Shown in pieces: positions 17,070 to 26,950 of a stretch of DNA of 64,000 nt. The translations under genes were made by a program, and so were the position numbers. The stretch is from NCBI RefSeq assembly GCF_014384995.1, contig NZ_JACRSY010000021.1:1-64000 (forward strand), given 5' to 3'. The stretch comes from Zhenhengia yiwuensis. GTDB lineage: Bacteria; Bacillota; Clostridia; Lachnospirales; Cellulosilyticaceae. The notes beneath the pieces were generated by a model that saw only the letters and a list, made by a program, of their open reading frames with translations, had not been told where the DNA came from and searched no databases. Position 1 is the first letter of the stretch. Every line of letters starts with the position of its first letter.

Positions 17070-17791
17070 TAACTTAGTCTCTCTTTCTCATATTTCATCT
17101 GAAAATTTCTTATGTCTTTCCTTCGGGACTGGCTAATGGGCAGACTCTCTCCATTTGATAGGATGACAGCCTCATATTTAAACTGAGTAATCTGATTATA
17201 GCTGACTACATAAGATTTATGTATTTGTATAAATTGATATTTTGCAACTTGTGCAAGTACTTCTTCTAGTTTCCCATAGAATTGGCCTTCTCCTTCTACT
17301 GTTACCATTCTAATCTGTCTCCCTATACTCTCAAAGTAAAGGATGTGCTTTACATCAATTTGATAATTTTCATGTTTCTTTTTGTATCTAAATAATCCGT
17401 CTAGCTGATCAGAAAGTTTCATAGCCAAACGAATATTTTCTTTGATCTTATATGGCTGTATAGGCTTAGAAACAAAATTAAGAGGCTGTACTTCAAAAAG
17501 CTGTCTATAGTACGTATCTGTACCTGAAACAAATACTATTTTTGTAATATAATCATCTAGCTCTTCTCTAATTTTCTTTCCTACTTCAATACCATTTAAT
17601 AGATTCATTTCAATATCTAAAAAGATTAAATCAAAACGTTGCTGATGATCTATCGCTCTACATAAGTCTTTACCAGAGTAAAATACTTCAACTTCTATAT
17701 CTACATGGATTTCTCTCTGATACTCTAAAATGATATCTTCGATATATGAACAAATCGCCTGTTCATCATCACATATTGCAATTTTAAACAT
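17069..17791 (-). CDS. LytTR-family response regulator (AgrA-like)
   Basis: A 240-residue regulator. The receiver domain has Asp59 in DLIFLDIEM and CDDE at 8-11. A LytTR DNA-binding domain spans about 140-240. I start it at ATG 17791, which has AAGGAG seven bases upstream. An earlier in-frame ATG at 17812 overlaps that site. Known LytTR regulators bind pairs of imperfect 9-bp repeats and are phosphorylated by AgrC-type kinases, and the coupled downstream gene fits. A TATAAT box (17841-17846) lies about 50 bases upstream. Confidence 0.92.
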   Translation of the reverse strand: MFKIAICDDEQAICSYIEDIILEYQREIHVDIEVEVFYSGKDLCRAIDHQQRFDLIFLDIEMNLLNGIEVGKKIREELDDYITKIVFVSGTDTYYRQLFEVQPLNFVSKPIQPYKIKENIRLAMKLSDQLDGLFRYKKKHENYQIDVKHILYFESIGRQIRMVTVEGEGQFYGKLEEVLAQVAKYQFIQIHKSYVVSYNQITQFKYEAVILSNGESLPISQSRRKDIRNFQMKYEKERLS

Positions 17792-17944
17792 CCTCTTTCT
17801 CCTTTGTAACAATGGTGCTTCAAAATCTAGTCTCTTTTTTATTATACCTGTTTTCTTAAATAACGCTATATCTATATTATATAATATACTGAAAAATCAT
17901 GTAGACATTATGTTATAAGGATATTGCTTTCCCGCTAAACTAAG

Positions 17945-17985
17945 AAGGTCTACTAGAATAGCATTGAACCATCCTAGTAGACCTT
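17945..17985. terminator. Hairpin at the end of the glycan operon
   Basis: Perfect 12-bp arms, AAGGTCTACTAG at 17945-17956 and its complement at 17974-17985. The right arm abuts the MFS stop codon. The minus-side flank has no good T-run, so termination efficiency is uncertain. Confidence 0.5.
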
Positions 17986-19154
17986 TACTTTTCTACTTTA
18001 ACCTTCTTATGAAAAAATATTAAGCTACTTAAAAATAACAACATACTTATCTGTAATATATAAAATGATTGCCTCATTCCTAGAGTATCTACAATCTTAC
18101 CAAACCCTAGATTAAAAATAATATCAAACAGAGTAGCAATACTAATAATAACGCCTGTAGCAGATGCAATACATTCCTTATCATAGTAGCTCTGAATCAT
18201 CAAAACTAAAGTAGGATATAGAATAGAAAGGATTAGACCTGAACCACTTAATAACACCACTGTTTTTATGCCACCAGCTATGCCTATTATATAAAGTAGT
18301 CCCCCTATTAATCCGAATACAATGACACTTCTTTGTACACCTAGCATTTGGACTAAGGGTGCAAACATTAATCGTCCTAATGTTATCCCCCCGAAAAAGA
18401 TAGAAAGAAAAAAAGAGGCCCTATCATATTCTAATTCTAAACCATTGATGCCATATAACATAAACCAATTTAAAATACCGTGTTCAGCAATAAAATAAAA
18501 CCCAAATATTAAAATATAAAAAATAAACGCTGGGTTTTTGATAATATGTACATAGGAAATGGTTTCTTTTTTCTGCTCTACCTTTGGAATGGTAGAATAA
18601 AACATAAATAGCATTCCTATAAGTGAGGCCCCTAATAATACTATATTAACCATCTTCCAATAAGAGATATCTGCTGCAAATCTACCTACTATATTTTGAG
18701 AGCCACTTGTTCCAATTCCCTGAATAAAAAATAATACATTTACAATAAGCCCTGGAGCACCGGCAAAAATAGCTGGCACTAAAATATTAATTGTTGTATT
18801 TAATAATGTAGATGCACCTGTACATAAAAACATGCCAAGTAATAAAGATATATAGCTATTCCCCCTAATAAATAATAACGCGCCTATTATCCATATACTT
18901 AAAGTTGAAATAAAAACATATTTTTTATTAAATCGATCTAGAAAATTTCCTCCACAAAGTAAAAAAACTAAATTACCCAAATAACTTATAGTTACAATCA
19001 TAGAAAGTTGAGTCGTACTTAACTCATAGTAGTCTTGAAATACAATAGAGAATATGCCTCTTAGGCTATCACTCGCCCCTAAAACAATCATACAAATGCT
19101 AAAAGCAATAAACACTATATATGTCCTCTTACTGCTTATTTTATTTATCATCAT
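17985..19154 (-). CDS. MFS transporter
   Basis: A 389-residue protein with about 12 membrane segments and the MFS inter-helix motif GGNFLDRFNKKYVF near residue 70. It resembles fucose/glucose-permease-like or YfkF-like carriers, but the substrate cannot be assigned. It is the last gene of a long minus-strand series that carries glycan-degrading enzymes, 37 bases after the PHP phosphatase gene. Two adjacent ATGs (19154, 19151) are possible starts. Confidence 0.85.
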   Translation of the reverse strand: MMINKISSKRTYIVFIAFSICMIVLGASDSLRGIFSIVFQDYYELSTTQLSMIVTISYLGNLVFLLCGGNFLDRFNKKYVFISTLSIWIIGALLFIRGNSYISLLLGMFLCTGASTLLNTTINILVPAIFAGAPGLIVNVLFFIQGIGTSGSQNIVGRFAADISYWKMVNIVLLGASLIGMLFMFYSTIPKVEQKKETISYVHIIKNPAFIFYILIFGFYFIAEHGILNWFMLYGINGLELEYDRASFFLSIFFGGITLGRLMFAPLVQMLGVQRSVIVFGLIGGLLYIIGIAGGIKTVVLLSGSGLILSILYPTLVLMIQSYYDKECIASATGVIISIATLFDIIFNLGFGKIVDTLGMRQSFYILQISMLLFLSSLIFFHKKVKVEK

Positions 19155-19191
19155 TGCACCTATTTATCTAATAATTATTTACAATTTATTC

Positions 19192-19992
19192 TTATATCCG
19201 TTTAAACTGGGGCTGTCTATGCTCGTATGTAGTGATGTAATCAAACCCTGCACTTTTTACTACATCTAATCCAAGCTTTACTGCACATCCAATATGTCTT
19301 AAATAATGTGCATCACACCCCACTGTAATAATCTCTCCGCCACATTGCTTATAAAGTTTCACTAAATCTAAATCTGGCATAGATCTACCTATAGTCTGAA
19401 AAAAGCCAGAAGCATTGACTTCTATTCCCCTTCCTCTTTCAATTAAGATTTTATAAAGTCTTTCTATAGGCTCTTTAAATAAATTCATATTAGGATATAT
19501 CTGCAATTGCTCATATAAGTATCTCATTGGATATGTAATATGTCCCATAACGTCAAAATCACATTTTATTGCCATCTCAATTAATGAGTCTAGATAGCTT
19601 AAGTAAAGTGTATTGATATCTTTTGTTTTAAAATTATAGTCTCCTACGTCTAATGCATCCTCTAAATTATGAACTGAGCCAATAACAAAATCTAGGTCAT
19701 ATGTTGCAAGAAACTCTTGACTTTCTCGTAATGATTTATGGGGCTGTCCAAGTTCTACCCCCTTCCTTACAATAAGTCTACCTTCATATGCTTTTTTAGC
19801 CCTTTCTATATCTGCATAAATCTGCTCATACTTTAAACTACGTGCATACTTTTTATCTTCAAACATATCATAATGATCGGTAATGGCAATTTCCTTTAGT
19901 CCTCGCTTGACCGCTTCCTCACAAATATCCATGATTTCCTCATGACCATCAAAAGAATATTTCGAATGCATATGATAATCTACTAAGTACAT
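19192..19992 (-). CDS. PHP-domain phosphatase, HisJ-like
   Basis: A 266-residue PHP metallohydrolase. It opens with the metal motif DYHMHSKYSFDG and has AITDHYD near residue 37, GSVHN near 100 and a late CDAH. The family includes histidinol-phosphatase (HisJ/HisK), but no his gene is near. In a sugar operon a role on another phosphomonoester is possible. It lies 16 bases after the MgtC-like gene with a good AGGAG site. Confidence 0.82.
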   Translation of the reverse strand: MYLVDYHMHSKYSFDGHEEIMDICEEAVKRGLKEIAITDHYDMFEDKKYARSLKYEQIYADIERAKKAYEGRLIVRKGVELGQPHKSLRESQEFLATYDLDFVIGSVHNLEDALDVGDYNFKTKDINTLYLSYLDSLIEMAIKCDFDVMGHITYPMRYLYEQLQIYPNMNLFKEPIERLYKILIERGRGIEVNASGFFQTIGRSMPDLDLVKLYKQCGGEIITVGCDAHYLRHIGCAVKLGLDVVKSAGFDYITTYEHRQPQFKRI

Positions 19993-20008
19993 ATATCATT
20001 TCTCCTAT

Positions 20009-20704
20009 TTAATGTATTTCTTCTATATAATCTAAACCTTTGATCTGCTCTAGCTCGGCTAGTATATGACTATGATTTTGCTTATTTTTTAAGTCTACCT
20101 CCATAGTCACAGCCACATCATCAGCACTAAAAGTATTTTGGCAGCTTCTTTGCATGGAACGAATAACAAATTCTTTATTATGTATATAATCTGTTACATA
20201 AGTCATTCCTACTTCTGGATTGAGTTCCATATAAACTTCTAAAATACGATTGTGATTTTCCTGATATCTACTTGCTTTTTGCAACACCTTTATAGAAAGC
20301 ATAATAAATATAAATCCTATTACAGCTCCATATATAAATCCAGCCCCTACTGCAATTCCTAAAGTTGCTACTGCCCATAAGCTTGCTGCTGTTGTAAGAC
20401 CTTTAACTTGATTTTTTCCTGTTACAATAATTGTTCCTACACCTAGAAAACCTACTCCACTTATTACTTGTGCAGCCATACGTGATGGATCTACTATAGT
20501 GCCATCCCGTACTCCCAGATATTCATTGGTCACCATGGCAAGCGCTGCGCCTAAGCATACTAGTGCAAAAGTTCTTATTCCTGCTATCTGTCTTTTAGCA
20601 CCACGCTCAGCACCTACAATTCCACCTAGAAGAACAGCAAGGCTTAGGCGAACCAGTATAGAGATATAATTAAATTCTTCTAGATATTGTAAGCATTCCA
20701 CCAT
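20009..20704 (-). CDS. MgtC/SapB family membrane protein
   Basis: A 231-residue protein with about five membrane segments (residues 10-145) and the MgtC signatures GGIVGAERGAKRQIAGIRTF and QVISGVGFLGVGTI. A cytosolic C-terminal domain of about 80 residues resembles an ACT-like fold. MgtC proteins modulate magnesium homeostasis or inhibit ATP synthase in known cases; the role in Firmicutes is unclear. Its place in a glycan operon is unexpected. Spacing of 23 bases to the upstream gene suggests co-transcription. Confidence 0.88.
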   Translation of the reverse strand: MVECLQYLEEFNYISILVRLSLAVLLGGIVGAERGAKRQIAGIRTFALVCLGAALAMVTNEYLGVRDGTIVDPSRMAAQVISGVGFLGVGTIIVTGKNQVKGLTTAASLWAVATLGIAVGAGFIYGAVIGFIFIMLSIKVLQKASRYQENHNRILEVYMELNPEVGMTYVTDYIHNKEFVIRSMQRSCQNTFSADDVAVTMEVDLKNKQNHSHILAELEQIKGLDYIEEIH

Positions 20705-20727
20705 AAGCCCTATACCCTCTTCCCTTA

Positions 20728-22296
20728 TTAATCCTCAAAAATTTCTAGCGTAACTTGATGATCTATAAATTTATACCTGAAGCGCACTACTGTATTATCC
20801 TTGGTCGTTTTAAAAATTCCTTTATTTGAAGATCCGCTTCTTGGATAATTATCATAGCAATACGTGGCTGATAGTGTGCCATAAGTTGAAATAGCATAAT
20901 CAAACTCTCCTGCAAAAGGCAGAACTACAGAAAGTGTGTATATGCCCTCTCCTATGTAATACATCCTTGTTACTTCACTGTTAGAATCATTTGCAACAGC
21001 ACCTACATAAGGCTGAAAACTTCCATAAACTACTACCTTTTCTGGCAACTTTATCCCTGTTTCCTCGTCATAAACCCCTCTGCATCCGTAATCAATAAGA
21101 TGTTTAGGATTACCTGCTTGCTTTCTTAATTTGTCACCGCTTGCCCATAACTTCTTCACTGTCTCTTCTTGGCTAAAGCCCATTGGGCAGTCCTTACTCT
21201 TTGTATTAATCTGATAATAATCCTGATAATCCCATTGTCCGTTGTCTGCACGCTTCATTCTTACAGCTGCTTTATCTAGTGTCCTACGAAATGGCACTTC
21301 AAAGTAAGCATTTACATTATTAATAGCTGTCCATTTGTAAGTATACTCAAGAAAATGTCTTTGCCCCTCTTCGTCTTGGTTTGCAAACCATCCAATTTGG
21401 TCATAGCCCCACCAGTCTTTAGTCGCTCTTTCTTCATAAGAATACTGACTAAAGTCATCTAATACCTTGCCACCCCAATTATCATATTCCATAAGGAATG
21501 GCATCACATCATCAGACCAGCCATTAGGATTCTCTCCTCCTTCACTAAAGCCTTCACGTACCATAACAAGCTTCTCTCCACCTCTATCAAGAAGTGGTAC
21601 TCTAGTAAACGGCATAGCATGGTAATCTAAAAGGAGTTTGCCATTTATATTAATACCATGACTATGCGCATCCATTAAGACTTTATGTCTTCTTGCATGT
21701 ACCTTTGCATAGTCACGAATCATTTGTATTAACTCTGCCATCTTCTTCATGCCTCTGTCATTAGCTGTATAAAGATGAATTTGTCCCATATGCAACGCTT
21801 CGTAGCCAGCATCAATATACTGTGTTGCTCTATAGTAGAACCACATTCTTGCCTCAGTCCTACTTAGGTCTGGAATTCCACCTTCATTTCCCCAGACAAA
21901 TCCATTTGGTCTTTCTAAAAAGAGCATATCTTTAAACCTAAAACATCTATCTTCTACTGGCAAACCAAATGCCTCAAATACATAGGGAGGTATCTTAAAA
22001 TTATCTTCATAGAAGTATACTGCTTCAAAAATACAAGCCTGCAAAATAATTTCTGGATCTATTTCATGTATACGGTCTGCCAAATACTTAGATTTTTTAA
22101 AATGCTCTTCATCACTTTCATCAGGTTCCCATATACCTGAAGCGCGTCCTACAAATTTTACTCCCATATTTTTTAATGCACGTAAATCATCTTCTAATGT
22201 TTTTGTATGTATAAAAAATGCGGCTGATACTGAACGTGATAAATAATTTTCTAATACTTCTTTCGAAATATAAGTATCAAAAGTATAATTTTTCAT
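20728..22296 (-). CDS. Unclassified protein, candidate glycoside hydrolase
   Basis: A 522-residue cytosolic protein (no signal peptide) that I cannot place in a named family. It is rich in Trp, Tyr, Asp and Glu and reads like a TIM-barrel hydrolase: GASGIWEPDE-like and GNEGGIPDLSR segments, HMGQIHLYTANDRG, VLMDAHSHGI and LMEYDNWGGK. The last 100 residues look like a beta-sandwich. It lies between the M17 peptidase and mgtC-like genes and downstream of GH38 and GH4 genes. A carbohydrate-active role is inferred from residue composition and context. It could also be an isomerase or a non-catalytic protein. Confidence 0.6.
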   Translation of the reverse strand: MKNYTFDTYISKEVLENYLSRSVSAAFFIHTKTLEDDLRALKNMGVKFVGRASGIWEPDESDEEHFKKSKYLADRIHEIDPEIILQACIFEAVYFYEDNFKIPPYVFEAFGLPVEDRCFRFKDMLFLERPNGFVWGNEGGIPDLSRTEARMWFYYRATQYIDAGYEALHMGQIHLYTANDRGMKKMAELIQMIRDYAKVHARRHKVLMDAHSHGININGKLLLDYHAMPFTRVPLLDRGGEKLVMVREGFSEGGENPNGWSDDVMPFLMEYDNWGGKVLDDFSQYSYEERATKDWWGYDQIGWFANQDEEGQRHFLEYTYKWTAINNVNAYFEVPFRRTLDKAAVRMKRADNGQWDYQDYYQINTKSKDCPMGFSQEETVKKLWASGDKLRKQAGNPKHLIDYGCRGVYDEETGIKLPEKVVVYGSFQPYVGAVANDSNSEVTRMYYIGEGIYTLSVVLPFAGEFDYAISTYGTLSATYCYDNYPRSGSSNKGIFKTTKDNTVVRFRYKFIDHQVTLEIFED

Positions 22297-22315
22297 CTTA
22301 AACCCTCTTTCTTAA

Positions 22316-23806
22316 TCAACTAAATAGACTATCTAGATAAGAAGCAATGGTAGTTGCTAATACACCCGTAGCACCTTTTACTTTATTACATGTTTCATTT
22401 CTGCATACAGCAGTTCCTACTATATCAAGATGAATCCACGGTATATCCTTTTCTATAAATTCCTCTAAAAAGCATGCCGCTATACTTGCTCCTGCTCCAT
22501 ATCCCGGTGCATAGTTAATTAAATCTGCTGTTATAGTATTTTTTAATAATTTATGATAGATAGAGTCTAAAGGTAGCCTCCATACTTTTTCTCCTGTTTT
22601 ATGAGTCTGCGCTATAAATCTTTGATAAAAAACTTCATTATTGGAAAATATACCCGAAATTTCACTTCCTAATGCCCCCTGGCAAGAATAAGTGAGCGTT
22701 GCTAAATCAATTAAACAACTTGCTCCCTGTCTTATAGCATAAGTAAGGGCATCACATAAAATGAGTCTCCCTTCTGCATCAGTGTTCCATACTTCTACAG
22801 TTTTGCCAGCCATAGTTGTAATCACATCCCCCATCTTAGTAGCCTCTGAACTGATAACATTCTCTACTGCGGGTATAACTACCATGACATTCACCTTACT
22901 TTTTAAAGCTGCTATAATCTCAATAACTGCAAGTACATTAGCTGCGCCACACATATCATATTGCATTCCATCCATACCTTCTAATGATTTCAGGTGGTAT
23001 CCTCCTGCATCAAACATAACACCTTTACCTATTACTGCGCTTAGCTCCTGCATATCATTCCCTCTATAGGTAAGTGTAATTAGACTAGGTTCTTCTTTAC
23101 ACCCTGCATTAACTGAAAGTATACCCCCACTATGTAAATTTTCTAATTCTTCTTGACCTAATACACTATACTCTAACTGATAAAATTCAGCTAATTGCTT
23201 TGCATAAACTGTAAAGTCACGCACATTTAAATAATTATTAGGAAGATTTGCTAGTGTACGTGCTCTATTAATAGCCTTACCATAGATAAGGCCTTTTTCT
23301 ATAGCTTCTTGAAAATCACCCGTTGTAACAATCGTGAGTGTAACCTTGTCCTTTTCATCAGTGAGCTGATTTCTCATCTCAAATATATTTTCTTTATTAA
23401 GAGCTTTTAAATATTCTTTATTAAAATTATAGGCTCCCTCTAAGATAGCTTGTATCACCAGTTGTATAAGTTCTTCTTTTTTTAATGTTTCTAGATCTAG
23501 ATACTCAAATAAAATTTGATAATCATTTCTATTTTTCTTTCCAAAAGCTCCAAAAGTCTCTTTTAAATCTTCTATTATAGTTGCTCTTTCTCTCGTAATA
23601 GGTAAAAACTCTAATTGTACCCAGCAATCTTGTGTAAATATTAGACTTTTACCCCCATCTTTGATTAATTCATCTATAACCAACCCATCTAGTGGAAGTA
23701 AAAACTGTAGCCATTCCTTTTTTATGCCTTCTTCCTTTATATAAGGTATAAGTACATATTCTTTTTTTCCCTTTAAGATAATAGATTCTCTTTGACGGAC
23801 TTTCAT
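22316..23806 (-). CDS. M17 leucyl aminopeptidase family protein
   Basis: A 496-residue cytosolic metallo-aminopeptidase. The two-metal site is intact: Lys261 and Asp266 in GKGVMFDAGG, Lys273, Asp284 and NTDAEGR at 341-347. The N-terminal 150 residues are divergent, as usual in M17. Family members form hexamers and release N-terminal residues from peptides. It sits 19-21 bases from its neighbours in the glycan operon, which suggests the pathway handles glycopeptides or amino-acid-bearing sugars. The usual DSGGL is DAGGY here and MGGA is MCGA, so specificity may differ from PepA. Confidence 0.9.
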   Translation of the reverse strand: MKVRQRESIILKGKKEYVLIPYIKEEGIKKEWLQFLLPLDGLVIDELIKDGGKSLIFTQDCWVQLEFLPITRERATIIEDLKETFGAFGKKNRNDYQILFEYLDLETLKKEELIQLVIQAILEGAYNFNKEYLKALNKENIFEMRNQLTDEKDKVTLTIVTTGDFQEAIEKGLIYGKAINRARTLANLPNNYLNVRDFTVYAKQLAEFYQLEYSVLGQEELENLHSGGILSVNAGCKEEPSLITLTYRGNDMQELSAVIGKGVMFDAGGYHLKSLEGMDGMQYDMCGAANVLAVIEIIAALKSKVNVMVVIPAVENVISSEATKMGDVITTMAGKTVEVWNTDAEGRLILCDALTYAIRQGASCLIDLATLTYSCQGALGSEISGIFSNNEVFYQRFIAQTHKTGEKVWRLPLDSIYHKLLKNTITADLINYAPGYGAGASIAACFLEEFIEKDIPWIHLDIVGTAVCRNETCNKVKGATGVLATTIASYLDSLFS

Positions 23807-23827
23807 GCTTTTACTTCCTCCTAGATT

Positions 23828-26800
23828 TTATTTTAACTGAATTGCAATTGTCTTAATTTCATAAGGTTTAATAAACATAGCTATTGGTGTATGTTGTTCT
23901 TCTTCTAATGGCTGCTCCATAAGGTCACACTCATACCATTTATCTATAGCTAAACTGCTTTCTACTTTTATTTCACTGCGTTTCCCCATAAATTCATGGA
24001 ATCGTACAATGATATGGTCAGCATACTCTGCCCTCTTAATACAATCCACTTCTATATTATCTTGACTAAAAGTGAATAGTGAACCACTCATAATGCTACA
24101 TTCACCACTAATTGGTAGAAGTGGGTTGTTAAGATCAAACGCCTCCTGCTCAACTTGTGATTCATACCATTCTTTTGTATGAGGCAATAAGGCATAAGTA
24201 AAGATATGCTTTCCTAAATCAGCAGAGTAATCTGGGTCTACTGCCGATTTAATTAAAGAAATTCTCATTATATTCTCTTTCACATCATGTCCATACTTAC
24301 AATCATTTAGTAGTGCTACGCCATAACCTGTTTCAGATAAATCTATCCATTTATGTGCAATCACTTCAAATTTAGCTGCTTCCCAACTATTATTTCTAGT
24401 AATTGGACGTCTAATATTACCAAATTGAATATCAAATCTTGCATCTACTGCGCGCACATCAATAGGAAATGCTGCTTTCATTAACTTCTGACGCTCTTGC
24501 CAATCTACTTCTGTCTTAAAATCGATACGTTTTTTATCATAATAAAGGCACATCGTTTGTTTGATATGTGACTTATGATAGTTCCATGTAAAGTCTACAA
24601 ATAGGCCGAGTTCATTTTGTCTTACTTGTATATGGTGTAAGTCAGTAACCTCTTCCATCTTAAGATCTATAGTAGGCTCTAGCTCCCATGCATCAAAACA
24701 TCTTGGCTTATCTTCAAAGACTTGAAGTACATTACCACAACTACCTTCTGGTAAGATTTCTCTTCCAGCCTGTTTATCATAAATCCTTGTAAGTTGTCCT
24801 TCTGTATTCCATGTAACAGTATAATAAGGTGTTTCTACAACATTAGTATTTAAAAAGTTTTCCTTTTGCGTAGCAAGCTGTTTAACAATATTTAGTGTCA
24901 CAAATGAGAAAGGTTTCATTTCTTTAACTAATACTGTTGCTCCACCTTCTCGCCTTGCAATTTTAAGCCGTTCTCCCTTACTATCTGTTACACTCTCATC
25001 TGCTGCTAACTGAGGTATAGTAACATATGTATCACGCTTCCAGTTACTATTATTAAAGACTGTATAAGTATCCTTCTTATGCTCTAGCAAGCCTTTTTCT
25101 ACTTCTTTCATTACCTCTTCTAAAAGTGCCTTTGCACACTCGTATTCTCTATGACTATCCTCATATACTTCTTTAATAGAAGACCCCGGTAAAATATCAT
25201 GGAACTGATGACAAAGTACAATTTTCCATGCTTTAAGAATATCTTCTTTCCTATAAGTAATCCCCGCAAGGCTTGCTGCTATAACAGAAAGTATCTCAGT
25301 ATCTCGAAGGAAGTTTTCCATTCTACGATTCATACATTTGTTATAACTTTGGGAAGTGTAAGTGCCCCTATGGAATTCTAAATAAAGTTCTCCATCCCAT
25401 ACTGGCAGGTATCCATTCATTTCATTTTTATTTATTGTTTTATTTAATCTTCTAAAATACTCTGTAGCTCGTTCTACTTTTACATTAGGAATACCAGGAA
25501 TTTTATTAAGTGTAGAGATGGTTCTAATCATATCGCGGTTTGGTCCACCCCCTCCATCTCCATATCCATAAGAAATGATTAAATCATTATTCGTATCTTT
25601 ATTACTATAATTATCCCATACACCTTTTACTGCATAAGGTCTAGAGTCTCCATTATAGGTATAATAACTATCTCCTTCATCTGTTGTGGTGATAAAATGT
25701 GCAGTAATTTCGCTGCCGTCCATTCCTCTCCAAGTAAATGTGTCATATGGCATTTTATTTGTATCATTCCAGCTAATCTTAGTGGTCATAAACGTATTGA
25801 CTCCAGATTTTTTCAAAATTTGTGGCATAGCCCATGAATAACCAAATACATCAGGAAGCCATAAAAATTCACTCTCATATCCAAATTCTTCTTTAAAGAA
25901 ATTCTTGCCTATTAGAATTTGTCTCACGAGTGATTCCCCTGATACCACATTACAGTCACATTCTACCCACATAGCCCCTGCTGGTTCCCATCTGCCTTCT
26001 TCTACACGCTTTTTAATCTGTTCATAGATATCTGGATAATCATTTTTGATATATTCATAAAGCTGAGCCTGTGATTGCAAGAAACTATAATGGTCGTATT
26101 TCTCCATTAAACGATTTACTGTAGAAAAAGATCTTGCTGCTTTTTCTCTTGTGTGACGTAATCTCCACAGCCAAGCTACATCAATATGAGTGTGCCCTAA
26201 CATACTTACGCTAACATTGGGCTTACCTCTTCCATCCATTTTATTACTTAAATACTCATAGGCGTTTTGGATACTGACATAGAATGCCTCTGACCTAGGT
26301 TCTGTATAGTCTACTAATCTGAAGGTCTGAACCAGCTCATTTAAAAGCCACTGCTTATATTCATTGTTATCATCTAATAGACTATAACTTTCTAATACGT
26401 TTCTAGCTAAAAAATATAAATCATCTGTAGGCTTATCTAAAATGCCATATTGTGCACGTTCAATTTCCATGGGCATCTGCCGTGGCATCCCACCGCCGCT
26501 TAGCCCTGACCATACACGGAATTTAAGGTCTAACTCAAATCCATTTTCTTTTACTTCTAAAAATACTTCTTTATGATTACCATCTACTCCTTGATAAGGC
26601 TTTCCATTGAGATAAAGTAAGCTTTCAAAGTGACTATTATTCCCTGTTCCCACTGGTACACCAAAATCAAACAGACCAATTACTTCTTCGTGTTCCCACT
26701 CCTTAGGAATACTGATGTGTGTACATAACCAATTATACTGATCCCATCCTTTCCATCTAAAGCCTACTGAGACTATTTCAGATTCTCCTTGTGGCTGTCT

Positions 26801-26929
26801 ATTAGCAATCGCACCATCATCTTTGTACCAAGAGAAAGAAGGTATTTCCCTTAGCTGGCGATAACGCATTTCTTGTAATTCTTCAATTAGGTTATTGATT
26901 CTACCTTTATTATGAAAGTCAAATGGCAT
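23828..26929 (-). CDS. GH38 alpha-mannosidase
   Basis: A 1033-residue family GH38 enzyme without a signal peptide, so cytosolic. Zinc ligands lie in GHTHIDVAWLWR (His248, Asp250). The nucleophile is Asp360 in LWLPDVFGYSW. After the catalytic barrel come a helical domain with the metal-site CHQFHDILPGSS and large C-terminal beta-sandwich domains. Bacterial relatives cleave alpha-linked mannose from imported oligosaccharides. It follows the GH4 gene by 21 bases in the ABC-transporter operon, so the substrate should enter through that importer. Linkage specificity is not readable. Confidence 0.95.
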   Translation of the reverse strand: MPFDFHNKGRINNLIEELQEMRYRQLREIPSFSWYKDDGAIANRQPQGESEIVSVGFRWKGWDQYNWLCTHISIPKEWEHEEVIGLFDFGVPVGTGNNSHFESLLYLNGKPYQGVDGNHKEVFLEVKENGFELDLKFRVWSGLSGGGMPRQMPMEIERAQYGILDKPTDDLYFLARNVLESYSLLDDNNEYKQWLLNELVQTFRLVDYTEPRSEAFYVSIQNAYEYLSNKMDGRGKPNVSVSMLGHTHIDVAWLWRLRHTREKAARSFSTVNRLMEKYDHYSFLQSQAQLYEYIKNDYPDIYEQIKKRVEEGRWEPAGAMWVECDCNVVSGESLVRQILIGKNFFKEEFGYESEFLWLPDVFGYSWAMPQILKKSGVNTFMTTKISWNDTNKMPYDTFTWRGMDGSEITAHFITTTDEGDSYYTYNGDSRPYAVKGVWDNYSNKDTNNDLIISYGYGDGGGGPNRDMIRTISTLNKIPGIPNVKVERATEYFRRLNKTINKNEMNGYLPVWDGELYLEFHRGTYTSQSYNKCMNRRMENFLRDTEILSVIAASLAGITYRKEDILKAWKIVLCHQFHDILPGSSIKEVYEDSHREYECAKALLEEVMKEVEKGLLEHKKDTYTVFNNSNWKRDTYVTIPQLAADESVTDSKGERLKIARREGGATVLVKEMKPFSFVTLNIVKQLATQKENFLNTNVVETPYYTVTWNTEGQLTRIYDKQAGREILPEGSCGNVLQVFEDKPRCFDAWELEPTIDLKMEEVTDLHHIQVRQNELGLFVDFTWNYHKSHIKQTMCLYYDKKRIDFKTEVDWQERQKLMKAAFPIDVRAVDARFDIQFGNIRRPITRNNSWEAAKFEVIAHKWIDLSETGYGVALLNDCKYGHDVKENIMRISLIKSAVDPDYSADLGKHIFTYALLPHTKEWYESQVEQEAFDLNNPLLPISGECSIMSGSLFTFSQDNIEVDCIKRAEYADHIIVRFHEFMGKRSEIKVESSLAIDKWYECDLMEQPLEEEQHTPIAMFIKPYEIKTIAIQLK

Positions 26930-26950
26930 AACTCTCCTCCTATAAGCATT

